Source: Manihot esculenta | Taxonomy: Eukaryota > Streptophyta > Magnoliopsida > Malpighiales > Euphorbiaceae | Reading direction: 5' to 3' | Length of the DNA stretch: 64,000 bases | NCBI RefSeq assembly: GCF_001659605.2 | Contig: NC_035177.2 | Coordinates: 744,611 to 808,610, forward strand | Shown: positions 24,599 through 34,013 of the stretch, one piece after another | Numbering within the stretch: the first letter of the stretch is position 1 | Layout of the letters: every line of letters starts with the position of its first letter | Notes under the pieces: model-generated | What the model was told of the DNA's origin: nothing | Database searches by the model: none | The model's input: only the letters and a program-made list of their open reading frames with translations | Translations under genes and position numbers: made by a program

Positions 24599-26829
24599 TG
24601 TAATACCCGGCTAGACTCCGGTATCGGAATTCCTACCGTCCGGTGGAATCTCGGGTGTCGGAGACCTCTAGAAGGGTAAAACCATGTTTTTATAAAATTT
24701 TTTAATGTATTTTATGTTTTTAAACAAGAAAGAAAATGAGTTTGTGCATGAAAATAGCATTGGAGGAAAACTCAGGTTCGGCCGCCGAACATGCATGCGC
24801 TTCGGAAGTGCTTTAGGCCCCCGAAGGCATAAGTGAGGGAAGTCCAAGTTCATCCGCCGAACATGACATGCATGCGGAGGCACGTTCGGCCCCCGAATAT
24901 GGCCTGGCTAGCCACCTATAAAGGGGTCCCTTAGCCGAAAACGGGCGAGCTTTTCTCCCCATTTTCGGCCAAGGTGAGCTCTCCACCGTTCCTCATCGAT
25001 TTTGAGTTTCTTCCTTCCATTCTTCATGATTTTTATGAGTTTGCAACTTTGTTTTGAAGATTTTTGAGCATAAAGCAAGTTTCGAAGCTTGGAAGACTAA
25101 GGAGCTCTCTCCCTCCGTTCTCCAAGTTTAGGTCGTCTTCCCTCTCGATCTTCAAGAGGTAAGGGTCGATCTTGAACTCTTTTTATGTTTTAAACAAGTT
25201 TTAAGTTGATCTATGGGGTAGAAATGCATGTTTAGGTTATTGTTATGTTTTTGGGTTTATGTTGGTTTATGAACAATGTGGGTTGTTGGATGTGTTGTAG
25301 TTGGGGTTTAGGATAGTTTGAAGCCCCTAGGAGCTTATGTATGTGTTTATGCATGTTTTGGTTGAGTGCTATGCATGATTGAATGTTTGGGAGGCATTTG
25401 TGCATGTTGGAGCCGAGTTTCTGCCATTCTGGGAGAAGCCAGGTTCGGCAGCCGAAGGGATTTTCGGCCGCTGAACCTGTCTGTGAGGCAAGCCTTTCGG
25501 CTGCCGAAGCCTGCCCCTGAAAATGGACTTTCGTCTCTGGAGGGCACTTTTGGCCGCCGAAGGTGCCGCTGAACCTGCCTGACTTTCGACACTGGAGGGA
25601 CTTTCGGCCGCCGAACTTGCCACCTAAAGTGCCCTGTTCAGCCTTCCTTTGCATGTTTTCTATGGATGTTTTGAGGTGTTTTAGGGGGGTTTTTGGGGGA
25701 TATTTTAGAGTCATGTTCTAGTATGTTTGGTCCCTCATTTGAGTCCACCTGTGTAGGTTCGGACCCGAGGAACCGAGGACCCCAGCAGTGAGTCAGCTGC
25801 TTCAGTTCATAGTCAGAGCTAGCCAGAGGTGAGTAGAATAAACCTTTATGTTTTAAAGCAAATAAATTATAAATCTTTGAGCATGTTCATGCATCATGAA
25901 TGCCATATGATATCCTAGGTTTTTTTGCATTAGAATTCACGAATATGCTGCATTGCATAAGTTTATGTTGATGTGGATGGATGTTGGGTGATCCTTAGTC
26001 CTCGATATGATGCGATCTGATATGATACGGTATGGTATGGTATGGAAGTCCGGTTGACCCATTCTACGTCCCGACACTATATAAGAGAAAGATTGGTTGA
26101 CCCATTCTACGTCCCGGCACATTGGAATGTTATGATATGCTATGTTTAAGAGAAAGACCGGTTGACCCATTCTATGTCCCGGCACTTTGGAATGTAGAGG
26201 ACTATTGGTGACAACACCATCCTTGATGTGATTTGTTTGTGATGTGTTGCATTCCATGAAAGCATAAGATTTTAATATATGATATAAATGTTTTATTATT
26301 CTGCTCACTAGGCTCTAGTAGCTCACCCCTTTCCCTATATCCCCCAGGTTTGCAGGTACGGGCTAGACCAAAAAGTCAAGAAGTGTAAAGTCAAGTGTTT
26401 TGTAATAGTTAGATGTGGACATGATAAAATTGTAAAATAATGTAAGATTATGAATAGTCTGGTTCTTGATATTGATATTGAGGATTAGAAATGTGCTTGA
26501 CCATAGTATGTTTGGTTAATCCCATTTATATACATGATCTATGTTTTATAATGTTTATGTTCAACCAAACTTAATGTATGTATGTTACCCCATTGGAGCA
26601 TTGTTGAGGACTCCAATGTGGGGTTGATGACTATGGTTATGAGATGTGCATGCACAGGTTGAGTTTGGTGAATGAAATAAGAAAAAGTTCAAATTTTTAT
26701 GCATATGTATGATCATGTATGGGATTTGACAGGTATACAGGATGTATGTTTGGCTTGCTACAGGTCCCGGCGACCTTATGTCGATCTGGATCCTAGCGCT
26801 GGTAGCGGTCCGGTTTCCGGGTTGTTACA
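24599..26829 (+). repeat. D 3' LTR
   Basis: A 2231-bp LTR, TGTAATACCCGGCTAGACTCC to GGGTTGTTACA. It has a TATA box at 24917-24922 (CTATAAAGGGG), palindrome arrays at 24777-24896 and 25443-25628, a donor-like AAGAG|GTAAGG near 25152-25163, a tag repeat at 26046-26191, and the AGGCT / AGCTC hairpin near 26309-26325. Confidence 0.9.
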
Positions 26830-26992
26830 CGTACCACCTCGGTGAATCTGCTTGACTCGGTCATATCTGTGAACAAAAGGAAAAGTAAGTAAGAAAGTCA
26901 GTTCAAAGAACAAAAAGCATGAAAATAGAAGTACCTTGATCCCAAGATAGGGGTGTGCTTTCGAAAGGATGGACGGGTGAGGAATGCAGGTC
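26830..26992 (-). other. Pre-insertion sequence, possible host exon-intron-exon remnant
   Basis: A short stretch not matching any LTR family here, between D and the E LTR. On the minus strand an open frame (RPAFLTRP...) ends TCAAG, followed by GTACTT and, about 65 bases on, a pyrimidine-rich TTTTGTTCACAG acceptor and a second short block. Joining across these would keep a frame, but the stretch is too short to name a gene. It could equally be internal sequence of another degraded element. No function is proposed. Confidence 0.25.
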
Positions 26993-27108
26993 TGATGACT
27001 CGCGGTTGTCGAGGCCGGTCAAAAATAACCTTTCTAGTTATCAACAATCTTACAACTGTAGATAGTGGTGAAAGGATCGAATCCACAGGGAATTGAAAAC
27101 TTACCTAT
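26993..27108 (-). mobile_element. E LTR, PBS-side end, split by B-outer
   Basis: On the minus strand this is the 3' terminal part of an LTR ending GCGAGTCATCA. It contains the words CCCTGTGGATTCGATCC and TTTTTGACCGGCCTCGACAACC, which I associate with plant Tat/Athila-type LTR ends. The LTR continues at 56770 after removal of B-outer and its CCTAT duplication. The combined length is about 1587 bp. Confidence 0.55.
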
Positions 27109-27376
27109 TGTAATACCCGGCTAGAGTCCGGCACTGGAATTCCTGTCATCCGGTGGAATCCGGGATGTCGGAATCCTCTAGAAGGGTAGGATTTATGTTT
27201 TTCTAAAGTAATACAGTATGTTTTAATGTTTTAAAGTGAAAATGTAATGAGTTTTTTGAAAGGAATGAACCAAGGCAGAAAAGCCAGGTTCGGCCGCCGA
27301 AGGTGACTTTCGGCCGCCGAACATGCATGGCTTTCGGTTTCACGTTTGGCCGCCGAAGGTGGTCTGGCCAGCCACC

Positions 27377-27383
27377 TATAAAA
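27377..27383 (+). promoter_or_regulatory. TATA box of B-outer LTR
   Basis: TATAAAA preceded by GCCAGCCACC, about 270 bases into the LTR. The same context with TATAAA(A) occurs at 24917, 54752 and 58661 and on the minus strand at 16196-16201. It marks the likely U3/R boundary, with the start site some 25-35 bases downstream. Confidence 0.65.
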
Positions 27384-28298
27384 CGGCCCTCAGTCGGTTG
27401 AAACGATAAGATCACCGTTTCTTTGACTTGCTAAGGTGAAACCCTGTCCTTTTTAGAGTTTTCTTCATGTTTTCATTAAATCATGCAAAGATTTGATTGA
27501 GTTTTATGTTATTTTGAAGGTTTTGAGCTTTAAATACAAAGTTGTGAATTTTGGAGAGTTTGAAGGAGAGTTGCTTCAAAACTCCACGTTAGGATCATTC
27601 ATCTACTTGATTTCAAGAGGTAAGTGAAAATCCTGAGTTTGTTTTCATGTTTTATGGAAGTTTTATGGGGTTTATGGACAGAGTTGCATGAATAGGTTAA
27701 AAGAAGAGTTTTTGATGATTTTGTGAGAAAGGCTTGTTTGTGTGTTATGTGATTTGTGTTGTTGGGGTTTTTAGGTAGCCTTTGACCCCTTTGAGCATAT
27801 ACTTAAGTGTATGCAAGTTGAGGAAGTGTGGTGTTTGTGTTTGGTGGAGTTTGGTGCTTTTGGCGAGAGGCAGGGCAAGTTTCTGCCCTGCTGATGAACT
27901 CAGGTTCGGCCGCCGAACCCCTGAGGAGGTGAGAGGAGGTGACTTCGGCTGCCCAAGCTTGCCCCCGAGCTTTTGGACTTTCGGCTCTGGAGGGGAGTTC
28001 GGCAGCCGAAGATGCCGTCGAAGGTTAGAGACTTTCGTCTCTAGAGTGCCTTTCAGCCCCCGAAACTTGCCCCCGAAAGGGTTCGGCCGCCGAAAGTTGA
28101 GATTCGGCCGCCGAAGGTGCATGAGTTTCGTCTCTGGAGATGACTGCCGAACCTGCCGCCGAAAGTGTCCTGTCCAGCTTTTCTTTTGCATGCTTTGCAT
28201 GAGTTTTAGAGTGAGATTAAGGGGATTCTTGGGGAGTTTAATAGAGTTATTCTTAAGCTAGTTTGGTCCCTCATCTGAGTGTTTCTGTGCTTACACAG

Positions 28299-28380
28299 AC
28301 CAGAGGAACCAGAGAGAGCAGCAGTGAGTACTGCTCCAGAGTTTACAGAACCTGCAGAGTCAGTCCAGAGATAGCCAGAG
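28299..28380 (+). other. Exon-like segment inside the B-outer LTR
   Basis: Preceded by TCTGTGCTTACACAG (acceptor-like, ends 28298) and followed by CCAGAG|GTGAGTGG (donor-like). The same arrangement exists in the other LTRs, e.g. 59554-59623 in F. It could be an alternative noncoding leader exon. Confidence 0.35.
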
Positions 28381-28853
28381 GTGAGTGGAACTAAACTTAT
28401 TACTCGTTTTAATTGAGACATTAACTGCTCTTAGCATCTTTCATGCATTATGTTTATGCAATAGGTTGATTGCATTAGAATTCACAAAAATATTGCATTG
28501 CATAGCTATATTGTTGGTGTGGGTAAATGCTGAATGATCCAGTAGTTCCAGACAGGAAGTCCAAGACCCCATTCTACGGCCTGGCAGGTATAGGAAGTCC
28601 AGGACCCATTCTACGGCCTGGCAGGTATAGTAAGACCAGGTTTCCGGTCTATGCCTAGCAAATGGTAAGTACAGGTGTTATATACACATATATATATATA
28701 TAGTACTGGAAGACCAGGACCCCAGTCTACGGCCTGGCACGGATCAGTTACTGGGACTATGTGGTGACGGGTTTACCCTTGATGTGGATTGTCTGTGATA
28801 TGACGCATTTCATAAGATCATATTTTAATGACTTATTTTATTGTTCTACTCAC

Positions 28854-28869
28854 TGGGCTATAGAGCTCA
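28854..28869 (+). other. Conserved LTR hairpin, family B
   Basis: TGGGCT, ATAG, AGCTCA: a 6-bp stem with one G-T pair. The equivalent in family A is CTGAGC / GCTCAG at 41183-41198. It is followed about 30 bases later by a CTTGCAG|GTTCAG acceptor-like site. Confidence 0.5.
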
Positions 28870-29364
28870 TCCCACTCCCTTAACCCCAGTCTTGCAGGTT
28901 CAGTGTACAGTGTACAGGGGAAGTCCAAAGAGAGTTCAGGATAAGAGAAAAGCTTTGTAATAGCTTAGAGTGGACATGTAATATTAAAGAGATGTACCAG
29001 TTGTGTTTAAAGTTAGACTTGTGCTTGACTTAGTGATGTTTGTGTTGTAAATCTTTTGTTATGTACATGATCTATGTATGTATATGTTTTACAGAGTATG
29101 TGAAAAAAACCAGGCTTAACAGGTATGAAACAACCCATCTAGAGCAAGCTCTAGTCAGAGGTACAGAGTATAGAGTACAAAGATAGTGCATGCACAGGTT
29201 AAGCCTTGGTACAGAGAAAAGAGTTTTTATTTTCACAGAAAATGTATGATCATGTATGAGATTTACAGGTACACAGAGAGTATAGTAAGCTTGCTACGGG
29301 TTCCGGCGGCCTTAAGCCGACCTGAATCCTAGCGCCGGTGACGGTCCGTTTTGGGATCATTACA

Positions 29365-29590
29365 GATTGGTATCAGAGCCCTAGGTTCAAATGATCGGAC
29401 CTATAGAGAGAGTGTCGGGCTCATAGAGGTTATAGTTGGTCAAGCACAATAGGAAATCATGTCCACTAGGATAGGATATTGAGTCCTGTCTTTTTGATGC
29501 TATGAAATGCTATGATATGCATATGCATTATGATTGAGATATCTGTTTATATGCTGATATGCTATGTTATGTGTTGTTTCCAGAGTTAAA
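29365..29590 (+). other. B-outer primer-binding site and leader
   Basis: The tRNA-Met site TGGTATCAGAGCCC lies at 29368-29381, three bases after the LTR. The leader then carries the stem-loop GATAGGA (29470-29476), TATTGAG, TCCTGTC (29484-29490), a position where retroelements often have packaging signals, and the acceptor-like TTGTTTCCAG before gag. Confidence 0.75.
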
Positions 29591-31680
29591 ATGCGAGGAA
29601 CTCGTCAATCAGCTCGATTGACTGGAGTCCCACCAGAGAGTGAGAGAGTAGCTGCTCGTCCTCCTGCATTGCCGAGGGCAAGGTCACAAAGATCTAGCAG
29701 GGAAGGCATGTCAATAGACCCTAGAAGGTCTGTAGACAAGAGCAGAAGAGGGACAGTTAGAGGAGGTAGATCAGAGGAAGTGAGGGAGGCCATAGAGACT
29801 GATCCATCTATGGATGAAGGTATGGGAAAATCCCAGGGAGGCGTTCAGGCCTCAGGTTTTGATTATCCAGCTGTTTCCCAGGATCCAGAGTATCCGATGG
29901 AGGGTATGTCGGAGTACTCTCGATTTGACCCATATCCTACATACATGCCATATATGCCATATCCTCACTATTACCCACCATATCCTATGTATCCACCCTC
30001 CCCTACCCATCCAAGTGCAGCACACCCAGAACTAAATGAACCAATGCCCCCACCACCACAAACAGAACCAGTAGCCCCTGTTGCTCAAACACTTCCACCT
30101 AGTTCATCTGGAAGTAAGGTGAAAATGACTGAGTACCTGAAATTGGATGCTCCTAAGTTTAATACAGGAGATGATCCATTTGAGTACCTGAGAACTGTGA
30201 AGATGATCACTGACGAGTTGGGTGCAGATGATAGCAGAGCCATTGAGATGGCGGGATTTACACTAAAGTGTAAGAAGGCTCGAGAATGGTTCAAGAACTA
30301 TATAGAGCCCAGAATGAACAGTATGTCGTGGGGAGAGTTCGCCAATGAGTTTGCAGGGTGGGCTTTTCCTGATAGCTCCAGGGAGATGAAGATAATAGAG
30401 TTTGAACAGCTAAGACAAACAGATGAAATGAGTGTTGATGAGTTTACGGATAAGTTCCTAGATTTGCTTCAGTACGTGGGTCAGGCCTATGATACTGATC
30501 AGAAGAAGGCAAGAAGATATACCATGAGACTTCATCCCAGGTATTCTTCCTTGATCCTTCCAGCAGAAAAGGAGAGTTTTCACTCTATAGTGGATGCAGC
30601 CAGGAAGATGGAAGCTAGTGCCAATATTCAGAAACAGTCAAAGGCACAGGCTTCGGGTTCTAAGGCCCTCAGTTCAGGCACCACAGGCAGTAAAAGATGG
30701 GAAAAGACAAAAGGAACAAGGAATAAGTTCTGGAGTAAAGTCAAGTCTGGTCTGGGAATGGGTAGTGGCTCAAGCTCTGGCACAGCTAGTCCAGTATGTA
30801 GGAGATGTGGGAGACCACACAGAGGAGCTTGTCAGTTGGGATCTTCAGCCTGTTTTAGATGTGGACAGGTAGGGCATTTTGCTCGAGAGTGTCCCCAGGT
30901 GACTTTTGTGGCACCTTCCCAGCAGATGAGTTCAGGCAGTGTAGCACAGCCAGTAGTACAGCCAGCAGCTCCAGCCATGCCTCAGAGTAGTGGCAGAGGT
31001 AGAGGAAGAGGGGCAGCCTCTACTTCAGCAGCAGGTTCCCGAGGTGGAAATCTTGTAGTCCCAGCACGGATTTTCACTGTGACTCAGGAGGAGGCTAACA
31101 CATCGAACACAGTGGTGTCAGGTAATCTCATCATTGGGTGTTCAGATGTGTATGCTTTGATGGACCCCGGTGCTTCTCATTCCTTTATTACTTCGAGAGC
31201 CATAGAGAGACTGGGTTTGATCAGTTCTGAGTTAGAGTATCCTCTCTGGGTCAGTGGACCCAAATGCGACCCATCAGTGGCAGTGTTAGTCTGTCGTTTC
31301 AGTCCATTGTTTATAGAGGGTAGATGCCTTCCAGCTGACCTTGTGGTTCTAGATTTGACAGATTTTGACGTCATTCTAGGGATGGATTGGCTATCTACAT
31401 ATGGTGCTACTTTGGACTGTAGAGACAAGGTAGTTAGTCTCAGAGATCAGGATGGGTCAGAGTGTGTCTTCAGAGGAGATAGGAGAGGTACACCCAGAGG
31501 TCAGATTTCAGCCCTTCAGGCTCGTCGGTTGCTTAGGAGGGGTTGTCAGGGGTTTCTAGCTCATGTGAGAGAGCTAGACATCCAGGTTAGGGAACCAGCT
31601 TCGATACCAGTAGTCCGAGAGTTTCCAGACGTTTTCCCAGACGACTTGTCAGGACTACCACCTGGTAGGGAGATAGAGTT
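29591..31680 (+). pseudogene. B-outer gag, protease and RT N-terminal linker (5' part)
   Basis: Upstream 697 codons of Gag-Pol, open without a stop. The start is the ATG at 29591 (MRGTRQSAR), shared with C, D, B-middle and F; the frame is open 27 bases further upstream but that ATG lies before the acceptor. Features are Pro/Tyr-rich residues about 105-155, capsid-like region about 170-330, atypical knuckle [12 protein letters not shown] and CCHC CFRCGQVGHFAREC (about 400-435), and protease DPGASHSFI (about 523) with DVILGMDWL. The frame ends at REIEF where B-middle is inserted and continues at 51580. Confidence 0.92.
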
Positions 31681-33936
31681 TGTAACGACCCCAAAACGGA
31701 CCGTCACCGGCGCTAGGATTCAGGTCGGCTTAAGGCCGCCAGAACCCGTAGCAAGCCTGCTATACCCTCTGTGTACCTGTAAATCTCATACATGATCATA
31801 CATTTTCTGTGAAAATAAAACTCTTTTCTGAACCAAGGCTTAACCTGTGCATGCACTATCACTGTACTCAGTACTCTGTACTCTGTACCTTGTACCCCTG
31901 ACTAGAGCTTGCTCTAGATGGGTTATCTCATACCTGTTAAGCCTGGTTTTTCACATACTCTGTAAAACATATACATATACAGATCATGTACATAACAAAA
32001 GATTTACAACACAAACCACTAAGGCAAGCACAAGTCTAAATGAATACACAACTAATACATCTCTTTAATATTACATGTCCACTCTAAGCTATTACATAAC
32101 CCTTCTCTTTTTCTGATACTCTTCTGGTCTTCCCCTGTACACTGTACACTGAATCCTGCAAAACTGGGATTAAGGGAGTGGGATGAGCTCTATAGCCCAG
32201 TGAGTAGAACAGTAAAACAATTCATTAAAATATGATCTGATGGAATGCATCATAACACAGACAATCCACATCAAGAGTAAACCTGTCACCACATAGTCCT
32301 AGTAAACCGTGCCAGGCCGTAGACTCGGGTCCTGGTCTTCCTGTCCCATATATGTATATGTGTATATAACACCTGTACTTACCATTCACCAAGTATAGAC
32401 TGTTTGCCTATACCCGCCAGGCCGTAGAATGGGGTCCTGGACTTCCTGTCTGGAACTACTGGATCATTCAGCATTTACCCACACCAACAAATAGATATGC
32501 AATGCAACATCTTTGTGAATTCTAATGCAATCAACCTATTGCATAACCATGATGCATGAAAGATGCTAAAAGCAGTTAATGTCTCAAATTAAAACGAGTA
32601 ATAAGTTTAGTTCCACTCACCTCTGGCTGTCTGGACTAACTCTGCAGGTTCAGTAAACTCTGGAGCAGTACTCACTGCTGCTCTCTCTAGTTCCTCTGGT
32701 CTGTGTAAGCACAGAAAGACTCAATTGAGGGACCAAACTATCTTAAAAATAACTCTATTAAACTCCCCAAGAATCCCTTTAATCTCACGCTAAAACTCAT
32801 GCAAAGAATGCAAAAGAAAAGCTGAACAGGACACTTTCGGCGCCAGGTTCGGCGGCCGAAAGTCCTCTCCAGAGACGAAACTCATGCTCCTTCGGCGGCC
32901 GAATCTCAATCTTCGGCGGCCGAACCCTTTCGGGGGCAAGTTTCGGGGGCTGAAAGGCACTCCAGAGACGAAAGTCTCTAACCTTCGGCGGCACCTTCGG
33001 CGGCCGAATCCCCCAAACAGAGCCGAACTTCAAAACTCTCGGGGGCAAGCTGTGGCAGCCAAAGCCACCATGCAAGAGGTTCGGCGGCCGAATGCTCCTT
33101 CGGCTGCCGAACCTGAGTTCATCAAGAACTCAGCTTCAAGCTTCAACCAGCCTCCCATCTCTTTTCATGCTCCCCAAATCATGCATTCAATCCTCTCAAA
33201 CTATGCATATACTCATGTACATGCTCCAAGGGGTCCAAAACTAACTTAAAACCCCAACAAAATAATATACATATCACATAATCATGCTTACATGCATAAA
33301 TCATCAAAACTATCATTTTTCACCTAAACATGCATCTTTAACCAAACCTCCATAAAACTTCTGTAAAACATTAAAACAAGTTCAAGACCTTCACTTACTT
33401 CTTTTAAACAGGAAGATGAACGATCTGAACAAAGAAAAATGGATCAACTCTTCTTCAAATTCATTAAACCTCAAAACTTGCTTTTTTAACTTCAAAACCT
33501 TCAAAACCCTTGAAAACCAGCAGAAACTCTGCATGAGCAGCTAAAAAGCTTGCAGATGAGTCATGAGAGACGTGGCCTATCCTATGCCAATGATCTGAGG
33601 CCAACATATGTCCAAAACACTGACTCAGCTGGCTGGCCAACTCAGCTTCGGCTGCCGAATCGCATGCAAAACCATGCAACATTCGGGGGCCGAACTTGAA
33701 CTTCGAAAGCCGAACATTGAGCACTTTCGGCGGCTGAACTTCCCTTCGGCGGCCGAACTTGGCTTTTCTCCCTTGGTTCATTTTAACTCAAAACTTAGTT
33801 CCATTTAACTTTAAAACATGAAAACATTCAACATTTCTTTAGAAAAATATAAATCCTACCCTTCTAGAGGATTCCGACACCCCGGATTCCACCGGACAAC
33901 AGGAATTCCGGTGCCGTACTCTAGCCGGGTATTACA
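31681..33936 (-). repeat. B-middle 3' LTR
   Basis: A 2256-bp LTR, on the minus strand TGTAATACCCGGCTAGAGTAC to TTGGGGTCGTTACA. Palindrome arrays are at 33646-33766 and 32836-33110. The promoter side lacks the CCACCTATAAA segment of the other copies and has unrelated sequence (about 33500-33640) shared with the LTR fragment in D. One tag unit is present near 32413-32450, where the 5' LTR has two. Confidence 0.92.
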
Positions 33937-33973
33937 TTCTCCCCCCCTTAAGAACATTCGTCCTCGGATGTTC
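33937..33973 (-). promoter_or_regulatory. B-middle polypurine tract and pre-PPT inverted repeat
   Basis: On the minus strand GAACATCCG, AGGA, CGAATGTTC (plus positions 33952-33973) is a 9-bp inverted repeat with one mismatch, followed by the tract TAAGGGGGGGAGAA (33937-33950) abutting the LTR. Confidence 0.85.
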
Positions 33974-34013
33974 CTAAAATAAACAAAAACACAACAAAAG
34001 GAGGAAACTAACC

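Larger units (their letters stand above)
16560..26829 (+). mobile_element. D: rearranged family B Tekay element
   Basis: Plus-strand element with its 5' LTR missing from the window, because C is inserted in its leader at 16559/16560. It contains leader, gag-PR-RT N-terminus, an embedded LTR fragment (19315-21550), the RNase H end with integrase, a 1202-bp tandem duplication, the chromodomain, a polypurine tract and a 3' LTR (24599-26829). The expected target duplication at the right end is CGTAC (26830-26834). Many stops are present and the element is inactive. Confidence 0.85.
27109..29364 (+). repeat. B-outer 5' LTR
   Basis: A 2256-bp LTR, TGTAATACCCGGC to TGGGATCATTACA. In order: palindrome array (27286-27358), TATA box CTATAAAAC (27377-27383), donor-like AAGAG|GTAAGT (27619/27620), second palindrome array (27902-28166), exon-like segment 28299-28380, tag repeats (28551-28750), and hairpin 28854-28869. 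Compared with the 3' copy it lacks a block of about 19 bp near 27910 and about 10 bp near 28145. Confidence 0.93.
27620..29583 (+). other. Candidate leader intron of B-outer
   Basis: Donor AAGAG|GTAAGT at 27619/27620 and acceptor GTTGTTTCCAG at 29583, seven bases before the gag ATG at 29591. The interval of 1964 nt contains the rest of the LTR, the PBS and the stem-loop at 29470-29490. The same pair of signals occurs in every family B copy that can be read. Splicing itself is inferred. Confidence 0.45.

Noticed and set aside
27902..28166. CRISPR-like array of regularly repeated TTCGGCCGCCGAA words
   Set aside because: The repeats are 13 bases, irregularly spaced and lie within plant LTRs, so this is not a CRISPR array.
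31681..31795. C-terminal 38 codons of the 743-codon frame beginning at 29564
   Set aside because: They translate the LTR of B-middle read through by chance. The true frame continues at 51580.
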